64,000 bases of DNA. Source: Mycobacterium aquaticum. Its GTDB lineage: Bacteria; Actinomycetota; Actinomycetes; Mycobacteriales; Mycobacteriaceae. A model generated the notes under the pieces. The model was not told where the DNA came from. It was given only the letters and a program-made list of their open reading frames with translations, and did no database searches. A program made the position numbers and the translations under genes. The stretch spans positions 1-64,000 of the forward strand of contig NZ_MVHF01000010.1 in assembly GCF_002086485.1 (NCBI RefSeq). The letters run 5' to 3'. Of this stretch, positions 9,845 through 19,098 are shown piece by piece (the stretch's first letter is position 1; each line of letters starts with the position of its first letter).

Positions 9845-10510
9845 TCAAGGCGACCGCAAGTCGCCGAACACGCCGCGGCGGGTCAACTCGGAGATCATGA
9901 TCTGCGCCATCTGATTGGCCCGCTGCACACAGGCGTTCTGCGCGCTCTGCGGATCGTGGGCGTGGATGGCCGCGGTTTCGTCCTCGTAGCTCTGTAGGAA
10001 GTCGGTCTTCGCCTGTGGATAGCCGACCCAGAACTCGATGGGCGCAAAGCTTTTGCCTGCCCGGATCGCAGCCTGCAGCCGTGGACCGGCGTACTCGTCG
10101 TTGATCGCGTCGCGGTAGAGCCAGCAGGCTTCCTGAAATGATCGGGTGTCCTTGGCCGAGCGCATGATGCGCAGGGTGTCGTCGAGATGGGCCAGGATGC
10201 GCGGTGTGGGGTTGGTGGCGCAGCGCGCCGAGGCGATGCCGTTGAGGATGCCGTACAGCTCATGATGTTCGGCGACGGTGGCCTCGTCGAACCGGGATAC
10301 GAAGGCGCCGCGGTGATACCGCGTGGACAGGATGCCGTCGTGCTCCAACTGCACGACGGCTTCCTGGATGGGGACCCGGCTCAGGCCGAGGTCACGCACG
10401 ATCTCGTTGCGATCGATCCGGTCGCCGGTGCGTAGCTTGCCGGTCATCACGAGATTGATGATGTGGGTCACCACCTGGTCTTTTTCTTTGACCCCGTACT
10501 TCTTCGGCAC
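9845..10510 (-). CDS. GntR-family (FadR subfamily) transcriptional regulator (Rv0043c homologue)
   Basis: 221-aa regulator with an N-terminal winged HTH (residues 10-72: [62 protein letters not shown]) and a C-terminal all-helical FCD-type effector domain. The effector is unknown. The start is set at GTG 10510 because an AAGGGGG Shine-Dalgarno lies at the right distance; the frame stays open to a TTG at 10558. It is followed on the opposite side by the LLM oxidoreductase gene, the same order as in M. tuberculosis. Confidence 0.88.
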   Translation of the reverse strand: MPKKYGVKEKDQVVTHIINLVMTGKLRTGDRIDRNEIVRDLGLSRVPIQEAVVQLEHDGILSTRYHRGAFVSRFDEATVAEHHELYGILNGIASARCATNPTPRILAHLDDTLRIMRSAKDTRSFQEACWLYRDAINDEYAGPRLQAAIRAGKSFAPIEFWVGYPQAKTDFLQSYEDETAAIHAHDPQSAQNACVQRANQMAQIMISELTRRGVFGDLRSP

Positions 10511-10606
10511 CCGGCGAGCCCCCTTCTGTGACACCGATGCGCAGAGTGTCGCATGCAATGGGCGGCACAGCGATATTTGTCGTATGTATGGACGACGGAA
10601 TTCGTA

Positions 10607-11404
10607 TCAGCTGCCGTTACGCCCGTCTCGCCAGCGGACCAGGGCCTCGGCCGAGGTGAGGTCGTAATCAGGGCCGTTGACGCCGATGGTCAGGATTGTG
10701 ACGCCGAGGTCGGCGAGGGCATCGGCCTCGGCGAGCATGGCGTCGATCCCGCCGGTGTCCTGCACGCCTGCCGACCGCACGATGCTTGCCGGATCGCGCC
10801 CGACACTCGCGCAGTGCTCACCGAGCACGTCCGCCTTGCCCGGGTAGGTGCTGCGGTCGACGAACGCGTGCCACATGTCGGCATGCTCGGCGACCAGGCG
10901 CAGGGTCTTGCGCTCGCCCTGCCCGCCGATCAGGATCGGGATGTCGCGGGTGGGAGCGGGATTGAGCTTGGCCAGGCGGGCCCGGATCCGCGGAAGTGCT
11001 GCAGTCAGATCGTCGAGCCGGCTGCCCGCCGTGCCGAAGTCGTAGCCGTACTCGTCGTAATCCTTTTGCTTCCAACCAGATCCGATGCCCAGGATGAGCC
11101 GGCCGGCGCTGATGTGGTCGACGGTGCGGGCCATGTCGGCGAGTAGTTCGGGGTTGCGGTAAGAGTTGCAACTCACCAGCGCACCGATCTCGATGCGCGA
11201 CGTCTGCTCGGCCCAAGCGCCCAGCATCGTCCAGCATTCGTAATGCGCACCGTCGGGATCGCCGTAGAGCGGGAAGAAGTGGTCCCAGTTGAATGCGATG
11301 TCGATGCCGATGTCCTCGCAGCGACGGACCGCATCGCGGATGTAGCTGTAGGTGGGGGAGTGCTGCGGCTGCAGCTGGACGCCGATACGAATGGGTGAGG
11401 TCAT
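10607..11404 (-). CDS. LLM-class (probable F420-dependent) oxidoreductase (Rv0044c homologue)
   Basis: 265-aa TIM-barrel protein of the luciferase-like monooxygenase superfamily, many of whose mycobacterial members use cofactor F420. Family blocks visible: IGIDIAFNWDHFFPLYGD, MLGAWAEQTSRIEIGALVSCNSYRNPELLADMARTVDHISAGRLILGIGSGW and PILIGGQGERKTLRLVAEHADMWH. Substrate unknown. ATG at 11404 has a TAACGT -10 six nt upstream, compatible with a leaderless message; an in-frame GTG at 11407 is the alternative. Confidence 0.88.
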   Translation of the reverse strand: MTSPIRIGVQLQPQHSPTYSYIRDAVRRCEDIGIDIAFNWDHFFPLYGDPDGAHYECWTMLGAWAEQTSRIEIGALVSCNSYRNPELLADMARTVDHISAGRLILGIGSGWKQKDYDEYGYDFGTAGSRLDDLTAALPRIRARLAKLNPAPTRDIPILIGGQGERKTLRLVAEHADMWHAFVDRSTYPGKADVLGEHCASVGRDPASIVRSAGVQDTGGIDAMLAEADALADLGVTILTIGVNGPDYDLTSAEALVRWRDGRNGS

Positions 11405-11477
11405 CACCTCACGTTAACGATTCGGGGCGCTCGAGCCCGCGATGGCATCGGGAATTCACCGTGAATTGTGATCTGAA

Positions 11478-11483
11478 TAGGCT
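11478..11483 (+). promoter_or_regulatory. Candidate -10 element of the lipoprotein gene at 11491
   Basis: TAGGCT matches TANNNT and is followed by exactly 7 nt and then the GTG start, predicting a leaderless transcript. A GGGG run in the spacer could alternatively act as a weak Shine-Dalgarno. Confidence 0.45.
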
Positions 11484-11490
11484 GGGGAAC

Positions 11491-12435
11491 GTGCGGCACC
11501 TGGGAATGACCATATCGGCAGTGCTTCTGGTCGCTGCGACGGTCGCGGCCTGTCACAGTCCCGCCGGGCGAGAGCCGTCAGGCCCCACACCGTCTGAACA
11601 CGCACCACCGCCGACTCCGCCGCCATCCGCAGTGGCGCCGAACTTCCCCCGCTTCGATGACTTCACCGCCGTGCCGGAGGAGGCGTACGCGCAGCCAGGG
11701 CGCGGCGTCTGGTTCTCCACTCCCACGGGTGCCACGTGCGGTTTCGGATCATCCGAAATCTCTTGCTACGGAAGCATTCCCGGTGCACCTGCGGGAGCGA
11801 ACGCGGTTGCGGTGCGGTTCGGTCAGCCGGCCTGGTTCATGAAGACAGCGGTGACACCGCCACCTGACGCGAAACCGTTGCCACCAGGTTCCAAGCTGGC
11901 CGCAGGAGGTTCCGAATGCGTTGTGGATTCTCATCAGCTGACGGCGTGCCGTGTTCCGGGTGACCCCACCACCGGGTTCGTGATCGCGGCAGGTACCACG
12001 GCACTCAGTCCAGTCGCGGCTCTTCCCAGCACTTTTCCCGATCCACGCCGATATGCGATCGACGGCGTGACGGACTACACGGTGGGCGACGGCCCCAAGA
12101 ACATCACCAGGTACTTCGACGTCGACGGTGGTCTGCGCTGTGATCTCACGGCGTACTCCGGTGTCCGAATCCATTGTCAGGGACCGATACCCGGCCGCGG
12201 TGCGGTCAACCGTGTCAGCCTCGACCTCTCCGAACTGACGTGGAGTCATGCCGAGCAGTCGATCGAGCCGCAATATCCCGGTCCGGTGGCCCATCTCGAT
12301 CAGGGGCTGGCCGTCGAAGGCTACGGTGATTCGGGATTGTGCATGGCGTTGTACGGCGGCGGCGTCGCCTGCTACGACGGCGCACGGACGCGGGGTTTCG
12401 TGGTCACGCCGACCGAGAGTTGGGCGTTTCCGTGA
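11491..12435 (+). CDS. Putative secreted lipoprotein of unknown function
   Basis: 314 aa. From GTG 11491 the N-terminus MRHLGMTISAVLLVAATVAAC is a lipoprotein signal peptide, with VAAC as lipobox and Cys21 the likely acylated residue. A Ser/Pro-rich linker (residues 22-55) follows, then a Cys-containing extracellular domain with repeated short motifs (TPTGATCGFGSSEISCYG, DVDGGLRCDLTAYSGVRIHCQG, GDSGLCMALYGGGVACYDG). This looks like three copies of a fold each holding a Cys pair, typical of surface proteins. I do not recognise a named family. It lies between the LLM gene (divergent) and the Rv0045c-like hydrolase (convergent) and is absent from the M. tuberculosis order here, so it is probably lineage-specific. 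Confidence 0.8.
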   Translation: MRHLGMTISAVLLVAATVAACHSPAGREPSGPTPSEHAPPPTPPPSAVAPNFPRFDDFTAVPEEAYAQPGRGVWFSTPTGATCGFGSSEISCYGSIPGAPAGANAVAVRFGQPAWFMKTAVTPPPDAKPLPPGSKLAAGGSECVVDSHQLTACRVPGDPTTGFVIAAGTTALSPVAALPSTFPDPRRYAIDGVTDYTVGDGPKNITRYFDVDGGLRCDLTAYSGVRIHCQGPIPGRGAVNRVSLDLSELTWSHAEQSIEPQYPGPVAHLDQGLAVEGYGDSGLCMALYGGGVACYDGARTRGFVVTPTESWAFP

Positions 12436-12438
12436 CGG

Positions 12439-13332
12439 TCAGTGCGCCAGCACGCCCCGCAGCAGTTCCACCAGTGCGGCAGGCTGATCGCCCTGCACGG
12501 AATGCCCGGCACCCGCGACGATGTGCGTCTGACGGAATCCGGGCGCGGTGCGGGCGAAGATCTCGGCATCCTCGTCGTTCACGAAATGTGAGTTGGCGCC
12601 GCGGATCAGTGTGGTGGGCATGGTGATCGCCGGGACGTCATCCCACAGGCCGCCAAAGCCGTCGCCCGTGCGAAACGAGTCGTAGCGCCATGTCCAGGTG
12701 CCGTCGTCGAGTTGCTTGGAATTGTGGAACACGCCGCGCCGCAAAGACTTTCGATCGCGATGCGGAGCCGCGGCCACCGTGACCGCGAGCATGTCGGCAA
12801 AGGAGCCGAAGATGCGGTTCTCCCGCACCAAAGCGACGGTACCCAACTGTGCCTTGGTCATCTGCTCGTGGCGTTCCGGTGACGAGGGGGTGACGTCGAC
12901 GAGTACCAGCTCGGGCACCAGGGCCGGGCCGGTGGCCGCGATGCGCAGCGCCGTCAACCCGCCCAACGACATGCCGACCACCAGGCGTGGCTGCCGCACA
13001 TGGGCTTCGAGCACCGGAATCAGGTTCTGCGCGTTGAGCTTCGGGCCGTAGTCGCCGTCGGCACGCCAGGCCGAACGGCCGTGCCCCGGCAGGTCGATCG
13101 CCAGTGCGGGCAGACCCAGGCCCAGGATCACGCTGTCCCAGGTGTGGGCGTTCTGGCCTCCGCCGTGCAGGAACACCACCTCTGGGTCGCCGTCGCCCCA
13201 CTTCAGCATGCTGATCGGGCCGTCATCGACACGGGTGACCGGTGGCAGCGGGCCCGTCGCACCGATCTGTTCGGCGTTCTCGTGCAGGAGCCCGAATTCG
13301 TCAAGACCAGGTAGTTCGTCGTCGCTGACCAC
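12439..13332 (-). CDS. Alpha/beta hydrolase (Rv0045c homologue)
   Basis: 297-aa serine hydrolase, an esterase-like enzyme in M. tuberculosis. Motifs: oxyanion region FLHGGGQNAHTWD, nucleophile elbow GMSLGG with the catalytic Ser, an acidic residue in the region after LIRGANSHFVND, and the catalytic His in VAGAGHSVQGDQP. GTG at 13332 is used; a TAGGGT -10 element lies 6 nt upstream, so the transcript may be leaderless. It is co-oriented with ino1 but separated from it by a strong hairpin terminator, so it is probably transcribed on its own. Confidence 0.9.
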   Translation of the reverse strand: MVSDDELPGLDEFGLLHENAEQIGATGPLPPVTRVDDGPISMLKWGDGDPEVVFLHGGGQNAHTWDSVILGLGLPALAIDLPGHGRSAWRADGDYGPKLNAQNLIPVLEAHVRQPRLVVGMSLGGLTALRIAATGPALVPELVLVDVTPSSPERHEQMTKAQLGTVALVRENRIFGSFADMLAVTVAAAPHRDRKSLRRGVFHNSKQLDDGTWTWRYDSFRTGDGFGGLWDDVPAITMPTTLIRGANSHFVNDEDAEIFARTAPGFRQTHIVAGAGHSVQGDQPAALVELLRGVLAH

Positions 13333-13355
13333 GAGCCGACCCTACTCGAAAACGA

Positions 13356-13406
13356 CTCTGCGCCCAGGGCGTCGATGTGCGAGAAGCACACGCCCTGGGC
13401 GCAGAG
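13356..13406 (-). terminator. Hairpin terminator downstream of ino1
   Basis: A perfect 17-bp inverted repeat (CTCTGCGCCCAGGGCGT at 13356-13372 and its complement at 13390-13406) encloses a 17-nt loop that contains a further GTGC/GCAC pairing. On the minus strand it begins 13 nt after the ino1 stop and is followed by a short TTTT tract. This fits an intrinsic terminator isolating ino1 from the hydrolase gene. Confidence 0.75.
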
Positions 13407-13419
13407 GCAACGAAGAAAA

Positions 13420-14499
13420 TCAGCCCTCGATGAAGGTCTCCAGCTGAGCGCGGGCGACATCGTCCGGCAGCTGCTTGGGCGGGCTCTTCATCAGGTAGGC
13501 CGAGGCCGCCTCGACGGGGCCACCGATGCCACGGTCCTTGGCGATCTTGGCGGCGCGCACCGCGTCGATGATCACGCCGGCCGAGTTCGGCGAGTCCCAC
13601 ACCTCGAGCTTGTACTCCAGGTTCAGCGGCACGTCACCGAACGCACGGCCTTCCAGCCGCACGTAGGCCCACTTGCGGTCGTCGAGCCAGCCGACGTGAT
13701 CGGACGGGCCGATGTGCACGTCCTTGGTCTTGAACTCGCGCTGCAGGTTGCTGGTGACGGCCTGGGTCTTGGAGATCTTCTTGGACTCCAGGCGCTCGCG
13801 CTCGAGCATGTTCAGGAAGTCCATGTTGCCGCCGACGTTGAGCTGCATGGTGCGATCGAGCTGCACACCACGGTCCTCGAACAGCTTGGCCATCACGCGG
13901 TGGGTGATGGTGGCGCCGACCTGGCTCTTGATGTCGTCGCCGACGATCGGGACACCGGCGTCGGCGAACTTCTTGGCCCACACGGGGTCCGACGCGATGA
14001 ACACCGGCAGGGCGTTGACGAAGGCGACACCTGCGTCGATGGCGCACTGGGCGTAGAACTTGTCGGCCTCTTCGGAGCCCACGGGCAGGTAGGACACCAG
14101 CACGTCGACCTTGGCGTCCTTGAGTGTCTTGACGACGTCGACCGGATCGGCATCGGACACCTCGATGGTGTCGGCGTAGTACTTGCCGATGCCGTCGAGA
14201 GTCGGGCCGCGCTGCACGATGACGTCGCTCGGCGGCACGTCGGCGATCTTGATGGTGTTGTTCTCGGAGGCGAAGATCGCCTCGGCCAGGTCGAAGCCGA
14301 CCTTCTTGGCGTCCACGTCGAACGCGGCGACGAACTTGACGTCGCGGACGTGGTACGGGCCGAACTTCACGTGCATCAGCCCGGGCACGGTGGTGCTCTC
14401 GTCGGCGTTCTGGTAGTACTGCACGCCCTGCACCAGGGACGACGCGCAGTTACCGACGCCGACAATGGCGACCCGGATATCTCCTGCGTGCTCAGACAT
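13420..14499 (-). CDS. ino1: Inositol-3-phosphate (myo-inositol-1-phosphate) synthase
   Basis: 359 aa. Converts glucose 6-phosphate to 1L-myo-inositol phosphate using NAD+, the first step to phosphatidylinositol, PIMs/LAM and mycothiol in mycobacteria. The Rossmann motif is [16 protein letters not shown] at residues 9-24. Conserved blocks include [63 protein letters not shown] and [12 protein letters not shown] (catalytic core). A good AAGGAGA Shine-Dalgarno precedes ATG 14499. The synteny with PadR upstream matches Rv0046c-Rv0047c. Confidence 0.97.
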   Translation of the reverse strand: MSEHAGDIRVAIVGVGNCASSLVQGVQYYQNADESTTVPGLMHVKFGPYHVRDVKFVAAFDVDAKKVGFDLAEAIFASENNTIKIADVPPSDVIVQRGPTLDGIGKYYADTIEVSDADPVDVVKTLKDAKVDVLVSYLPVGSEEADKFYAQCAIDAGVAFVNALPVFIASDPVWAKKFADAGVPIVGDDIKSQVGATITHRVMAKLFEDRGVQLDRTMQLNVGGNMDFLNMLERERLESKKISKTQAVTSNLQREFKTKDVHIGPSDHVGWLDDRKWAYVRLEGRAFGDVPLNLEYKLEVWDSPNSAGVIIDAVRAAKIAKDRGIGGPVEAASAYLMKSPPKQLPDDVARAQLETFIEG

Positions 14500-14548
14500 G
14501 GACGGTCTCCTTACTCAATTCGGTACTGCTCGGCTATGCGGGCTGCGC

Positions 14549-15094
14549 CTACGGGTTCTCTGGGCGGCTTTGACCCAGTCGTTCAGCCGCGATCAATTCG
14601 TTGAGCCATTTCACTTCGCGCTCGCTGGACTCCAGCCCCAACTGGTGGAGCTGACGGGTGTAGCGGTCGAACGAGCTGCTGGCCCGCGCCACGGCTTCGC
14701 GCAGACCTTCCCGGCGTTCCTCCACCTGACGACGGCGCCCCTCCAGAATTCGCATCCTGGCCTCGGCCGGAGTGCGATTGAAGAAGGCGAGATGTACCCC
14801 GAACCCGTCGTCGGAATAGTTCTGTGGGCCGGTATCAGCCACCAGCTCCGCGAACCGTTGCTTGCCGGCGTCGGTGAGCTGGTAAACCCGGCGCGCGCGG
14901 CGCACCTTGGTCGACCCGAGCGGCGCTGCATCCTCGACGATCAGCCCGTCTGTCTGCATGCGTCGCAGTGCCGGGTAGAGCGAACCGTACGAGAAGGCCC
15001 GGAAGGCGCCAAGTAGACCCGTCAAGCGTTTACGCAGCTCGTAGCCGTGCATGGGAGATTCGAGCAGAAGACCCAGGATGGCGAGCTCCAGCAC
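14549..15094 (-). CDS. PadR-family transcriptional regulator (Rv0047c homologue)
   Basis: 181-aa PadR regulator. N-terminal winged HTH at residues 1-85 (LELAILGLLLESPMHGYELRKRLTGLLGAFRAFSYGSLYPALRRMQTDGLIVED), then a coiled C-terminal dimerisation helix (RILEGRRRQVEERREGLREAVARASSSFDRYTRQLHQLGL). GTG 15094 is chosen because GAGGGGG lies 8 nt upstream and the alignment with Rv0047c starts there; GTG at 15103 would overlap the Shine-Dalgarno. It lies directly upstream of ino1 (about 50 bp), so it may control ino1 and itself. Ligand unknown. Confidence 0.9.
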   Translation of the reverse strand: MLELAILGLLLESPMHGYELRKRLTGLLGAFRAFSYGSLYPALRRMQTDGLIVEDAAPLGSTKVRRARRVYQLTDAGKQRFAELVADTGPQNYSDDGFGVHLAFFNRTPAEARMRILEGRRRQVEERREGLREAVARASSSFDRYTRQLHQLGLESSEREVKWLNELIAAERLGQSRPENP

Positions 15095-15158
15095 CGAAAT
15101 CACCCCCTCGACAGGACATGTGTCGATCGCTACGACGGATCAACACCTCGTGTCACTG

Positions 15159-15171
15159 TATCGCGCCGATA
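15159..15171. promoter_or_regulatory. Inverted repeat at the padR promoter, candidate PadR operator
   Basis: TATCGcgcCGATA is a perfect 5-bp inverted repeat with a 3-bp spacer. It lies about 65 bp upstream of padR and abuts a minus-strand TACAGT that could be the -10. Binding here would be consistent with autorepression. The operator assignment is inference. Confidence 0.35.
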
Positions 15172-15265
15172 TATTGAGCGCTACCTAGGGTTGCCAAAGT
15201 GCGTGCTTTGTCACCTCGGGTCGCCCTCGACTGTCACGCCGGCGTGACGGCCCGCCGAGACCACA

Positions 15266-16150
15266 TCACTGCTTGGCGTAGACCTCTTTGGGTGTGCCGT
15301 CGGGGGCCAGAACCATGTAGCCGCCGCCGAAATCACCACTGACGCGAATGGTGATGTTCACTGCATCCGGCGTCGCCGGATCCTTCGACGGCGTGATCTC
15401 CACCCAGGTGTATTTCACGTCGGCGCGCGGCACGTTGAGGGATTCGGGGGCGCCGCGCAGCATGCCGATGATCGCGTCGAAGTTGAACTTGGCCAGGTCG
15501 ACGAGGCGGTCCCCGTCGCTGAGCGCACTGGGCGGCGACGAGCTCGGGTCGCCCCAGCCGCCGCGGTAGTCGTACTCGATCTTGCGGCGGTTGTCGTTCG
15601 GGTCGGCGCGGTCCAGCGAGGCCCAGTCCTCCCTGATCTGCAGCTCATAGCCCGTGGTGTCGCCGAACTTCTTGCGCATCTGCTCGAACAGGCCGTTGAA
15701 CCCGCCGAGCGAGAGCAGCTGGCGTGGCGAGGTGAGCACCTTGGCGGGGATCCCGTCGGACTTGGCGCCCGGATCGGTGGTGAAGCTCAGCGGCGACGTG
15801 GTGTTGCCGTACAGACCCCAGCCGATACCGATGCCGAACAGCACCAGCACCACGGCCATCGCCAAGCGCACACCCCAGCCGGCGCGCGCCGTTCCCGTCA
15901 GGCGTCGCACCCGCGGTTCGTCCAGCGTCGGCAGCTGCACCGGGGCATTGGAGTTCTGCAGGTCCTCGACCAAGGTGGCGAGCTGGCCCAGCGTGGTCGC
16001 ATTGGTGGCCGCGCTGACCCGTTGACGGTGCTCCTCCATCGACAGCTGACCTTCCTCCAAGGCGCTGTCGAGCACTTTGCAGGTGTCGTTGCGGTCGCTG
16101 TCCTTGGCCCGCGTCATGGCGCTTCGCGGGGAGGATTGCCTTGTTGCCAC
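15266..16150 (-). CDS. DUF1707-type membrane protein (Rv0048c homologue)
   Basis: 294 aa. Residues 13-60 resemble the DUF1707 domain seen at the N-terminus of actinobacterial membrane proteins (MTRAKDSDRNDTCKVLDSALEEGQLSMEEHRQRVSAATNATTLGQLATLVEDL). One transmembrane helix follows at about residues 90-112 (GVRLAMAVVLVLFGIGIGWGLYG), then an extracytoplasmic domain of about 180 residues with no recognised catalytic motif. GTG 16150 is preferred over ATG 16117 because a TACGAT -10 lies exactly 7 nt upstream and neither start has a Shine-Dalgarno. It is divergent from the DUF5318 gene as in M. tuberculosis. Function unknown. Confidence 0.85.
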   Translation of the reverse strand: MATRQSSPRSAMTRAKDSDRNDTCKVLDSALEEGQLSMEEHRQRVSAATNATTLGQLATLVEDLQNSNAPVQLPTLDEPRVRRLTGTARAGWGVRLAMAVVLVLFGIGIGWGLYGNTTSPLSFTTDPGAKSDGIPAKVLTSPRQLLSLGGFNGLFEQMRKKFGDTTGYELQIREDWASLDRADPNDNRRKIEYDYRGGWGDPSSSPPSALSDGDRLVDLAKFNFDAIIGMLRGAPESLNVPRADVKYTWVEITPSKDPATPDAVNITIRVSGDFGGGYMVLAPDGTPKEVYAKQ

Positions 16151-16157
16151 GCCGATG

Positions 16158-16163
16158 ATCGTA
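16158..16163 (-). promoter_or_regulatory. Candidate -10 element of the Rv0048c-like gene
   Basis: Minus-strand TACGAT (TANNNT) with exactly 7 nt to GTG 16150. It is one half of a divergent pair with the element at 16208. Confidence 0.5.
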
Positions 16164-16207
16164 GGAGCTGCAACCACGGTCGCGCCTCGGCGGTGTGAGG
16201 GCCGACG

Positions 16208-16213
16208 TACTCT
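16208..16213 (+). promoter_or_regulatory. Candidate -10 element of the DUF5318 gene
   Basis: TACTCT (TANNNT) followed by exactly 7 nt and the GTG start at 16221. A leaderless message is predicted; no Shine-Dalgarno is present. Confidence 0.5.
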
Positions 16214-16220
16214 GGTCAAC

Positions 16221-16652
16221 GTGCGATTGCAGAGACAGGTGGTGGATTACGCGCTTCGGCGGCGGTCCCTGCTGGCTGAGGTCTACTCGGGGCGCACCGG
16301 CGTCTCCGAGGTCTGCGACGCCAATCCGTACCTGCTGCGCGCCGCGAAGTTCCACGGAAAAACCAGTTCGGTGATGTGCCCGATCTGCCGTAAGGAACAG
16401 CTGACGCTGGTGTCGTGGGTATTCGGAGAACATCTGGGCCCGGTGTCGGGTTCGGCGCGCACGGCAGAGGAGCTGGTCCTTCTGGCGACGCGCTACGACG
16501 AATTCGCAGTACATGTGGTGGAGGTATGCCGGACCTGCAGTTGGAACCATCTGGTCAAGTCGTATGTGCTCGGTACGCCCCGTCCTCCGGCGGCGCGCAA
16601 GCCACGACGAACTCCCACCACGCGCAAGCCCGCGCGTACGGCCAGTGAATAG
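16221..16652 (+). CDS. DUF5318 zinc-ribbon protein (Rv0049 homologue)
   Basis: 143-aa protein highly similar to mycobacterial Rv0049 (MRLQRQVVDYALRRRSLLAEVYSG start). Two Cys pairs, CPICRK around residue 54 and CRTC near residue 105, are spaced like a zinc ribbon. The C-terminus is a basic, Thr/Arg/Pro-rich tail. Function unknown. The stop codon lies inside the start of ponA1 (8-nt overlap), so the two are translationally coupled, suggesting a role linked to cell-wall synthesis. Confidence 0.9.
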   Translation: MRLQRQVVDYALRRRSLLAEVYSGRTGVSEVCDANPYLLRAAKFHGKTSSVMCPICRKEQLTLVSWVFGEHLGPVSGSARTAEELVLLATRYDEFAVHVVEVCRTCSWNHLVKSYVLGTPRPPAARKPRRTPTTRKPARTASE

Positions 16653-19098
16653 CGAAGAGGGCCAGCACCGGTCAGCCGACGACGTCCAGAACGCGGCTGG
16701 CCGTCTTGGCGCACGCGCACCCCGGGGCGCCCATCGTCCGCGCTCGGCGGTGCCGCCGGATGACCGGCTGACGACTGTGCTGCCCCCGGTCCGCGAAGGC
16801 GGGCCTGCCCCGATCGAGGTCGTGCGGGCGGCCATGGACCGCACACCGCCACCGAAGTCGCCGCCTCCTCCGCCCCCGCCACCGGGCGGACGCGGTCCGG
16901 GCGGACCGTCCGAGCCCCCGTCGGGGCCGCCGGCACCGGGCAAGCAGTTCCGCATCAACTGGAAGTGGGTGCGGCGCGGGCTCGTCGCGGCCGTGGCCGT
17001 GATGGTGCTGCTGCCGCTGGTCACCTTCGGTATGGCGTACATGATCGTCGACGTCCCGCAGCCGGGGGACATCCGTACCAACCAGGTGTCGACCATCCTG
17101 GCCAGCGACGGCTCGGAGATCGCCAAGATCGTGCCACCCGAGGGCAACCGCGTCGACGTCAACATCGATCAGATCCCGGTGCACGTCCGCAACGCGGTGA
17201 TGGCCGCCGAGGATCGCGACTTCTACACCAACCCCGGGTTTTCGTTCACGGGCTTCCTGCGTGCCATCAAGAACAACCTGTTCGGCGGCGAACTGCAGGG
17301 CGGCTCGACCATCACGCAGCAGTACGTGAAGAACGCGCTGGTGGGTGACGAGCGCTCCGGGTTGGGCGGTCTCGTGCGCAAGGCCAAGGAGCTGGTCATC
17401 TCGACGAAGATGTCCAGCGAATGGTCCAAGGACGCCGTGATGCAGGCGTATCTGAACATGATCTATTTCGGTCGCGGCGCCTACGGGATCTCCGCGGCGT
17501 CCAAGGCGTACTTCAACAAGCCCGTCGAACAACTCGACGTGGCCGAGGGCGCGCTGCTCGCGGCCCTGATCCAGCGGCCGTCGACCCTGGATCCCGCGGT
17601 CGATCCCGAGGGCGCCGCCGAGCGGTGGAACTGGGTGCTCGACGGCATGGTCGACATGGGTGCGTTGTCTGCCGGCGACCGGGCCAAGCAGGTGTTCCCG
17701 CCGACGGTGTCGCGTGACCAGGCCACGCAGCAGAATCAGACCACCGGTCCCAACGGTCTGATCGAACGGCAGGTCATGAAGGAGCTGATGGGGCTCTTCG
17801 ACGTCAGCGAGCAGACGCTGAACACCGAGGGCCTGCAGATCACCACCACGATCGACCCCCAGGCGCAGCAGGCCGCCGAGAAGGCCGTCACCAAGTACAT
17901 GGACGGCCAGGATGCGGACATGCGGGCCGCGGTGGTGTCGGTCGACCCGCATGACGGCGCCATCAAGGCGTACTACGGCGGTTCCGACGCCAACGGGTTC
18001 GACTTCGCCCAGGCCGGCTTGCCGACCGGGTCGTCCTTCAAGGTGTTCGCGCTGGTCGCCGCGCTGCAGCAGGGCATCGGCTTGGGTTACCAGGTGGACA
18101 GCTCGCCGGTGACCGTCAACGGCATCAAGATCACCAACGTCGAGGGCGAGGGCTGTGGAGTCTGCTCCATCGCCGAGGCGCTCAAGCGCTCGCTCAACAC
18201 CAGCTACTACCGGCTGATGCTCAAGCTCAAGAACGGGCCGGAAGATGTCGCCAAGGCCGCCCACGATGCGGGTGTCGCCGAGAGCTTCCCCGGGGTCGAG
18301 CACACGCTGTCCGAGGACGGCAAGGGCGGCCCGCCGAACAACGGCGTCGTGTTGGGTCAGTACCAGTCCCGGGTGCTCGACATGGCCTCGGCGTACGCCA
18401 CGCTGGCTGCGTCGGGCGTGTATCACAAGCCGCACTTCGTGCAGAAGGTCGTGAACTCCTCGGGCCAGGTGCTGTTCGACGCATCGGCGCAGGACAACGG
18501 TGAACAGCGCATCGACAAGGCCGTCGCCGACAACGTCACCTCGGCGATGCAGCCGATCGCCGGATGGTCGCGCGGGCACAACCTCGCGGGTGGACGATCG
18601 TCGGCAGCCAAGACGGGCACCGTCCAGCTCGGCGACTCCGGAGCCAACCGCGACGCATGGATGGTCGGCTATACGCCGTCGCTGTCGACGGCGGTCTGGG
18701 TCGGCACCACCGAAGGCGTCAAACCGCTGGTGAATCAGTGGGGTTCGCCCGTCTACGGTTCCGGTCTGCCGTCGGACATCTGGAAGTCGACCATGGACGG
18801 CGCCCTGCAGGGCACCGACAACGAGTCCTTCCCGAAGCCGACGGAGATCGGCGGCTATGCCGGTGTGCCGCAGGCGCCCGCAGCCCCGCCGCCGGGACAG
18901 AACGGACCGATGGTGCCCAATCCGACGATGCCGTCGGAGACCGTCATCCAGCCGACCATCGAAGTGGCGCCGGGCATCACGATCCCGGTCGGCCCCCCGA
19001 CGACCGTGCCGATCGCACCGGCGCAGCCGATCGCACCGGCACAGCCGGCTGAACCGGTTGTCCCCGGCGGTCCCGGCGCGCCCATGCCGCCTCCGTGA
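16645..19098 (+). CDS. ponA1: Bifunctional penicillin-binding protein 1A (transglycosylase/transpeptidase)
   Basis: 817-aa class A PBP that polymerises and cross-links peptidoglycan at the cell envelope. Residues 1-105 are a cytoplasmic Pro-rich region (a run of Pro/Gly at about 73-90), followed by one transmembrane helix (about 112-138). The GT51 domain carries EDRDFYTNPGFSFTG, GGSTITQQYVKN and the MIYFGRGAYGI block. The transpeptidase domain has SxxK (TGSSFK), SxN (SLN in RSLNTSYY) and KTG (AAKTGTVQ). The tail is Pro-rich. GTG 16645 overlaps the upstream gene. Strong match to M. tuberculosis PonA1 (Rv0050). Confidence 0.96.
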   Translation: MNSEEGQHRSADDVQNAAGRLGARAPRGAHRPRSAVPPDDRLTTVLPPVREGGPAPIEVVRAAMDRTPPPKSPPPPPPPPGGRGPGGPSEPPSGPPAPGKQFRINWKWVRRGLVAAVAVMVLLPLVTFGMAYMIVDVPQPGDIRTNQVSTILASDGSEIAKIVPPEGNRVDVNIDQIPVHVRNAVMAAEDRDFYTNPGFSFTGFLRAIKNNLFGGELQGGSTITQQYVKNALVGDERSGLGGLVRKAKELVISTKMSSEWSKDAVMQAYLNMIYFGRGAYGISAASKAYFNKPVEQLDVAEGALLAALIQRPSTLDPAVDPEGAAERWNWVLDGMVDMGALSAGDRAKQVFPPTVSRDQATQQNQTTGPNGLIERQVMKELMGLFDVSEQTLNTEGLQITTTIDPQAQQAAEKAVTKYMDGQDADMRAAVVSVDPHDGAIKAYYGGSDANGFDFAQAGLPTGSSFKVFALVAALQQGIGLGYQVDSSPVTVNGIKITNVEGEGCGVCSIAEALKRSLNTSYYRLMLKLKNGPEDVAKAAHDAGVAESFPGVEHTLSEDGKGGPPNNGVVLGQYQSRVLDMASAYATLAASGVYHKPHFVQKVVNSSGQVLFDASAQDNGEQRIDKAVADNVTSAMQPIAGWSRGHNLAGGRSSAAKTGTVQLGDSGANRDAWMVGYTPSLSTAVWVGTTEGVKPLVNQWGSPVYGSGLPSDIWKSTMDGALQGTDNESFPKPTEIGGYAGVPQAPAAPPPGQNGPMVPNPTMPSETVIQPTIEVAPGITIPVGPPTTVPIAPAQPIAPAQPAEPVVPGGPGAPMPPP

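Noticed and set aside
13375..14604. Long plus-strand open frame (409 codons) opposite ino1
   Set aside because: Antisense shadow: no motifs, Val/Asp/His-rich; ino1 is unambiguous on the other strand.
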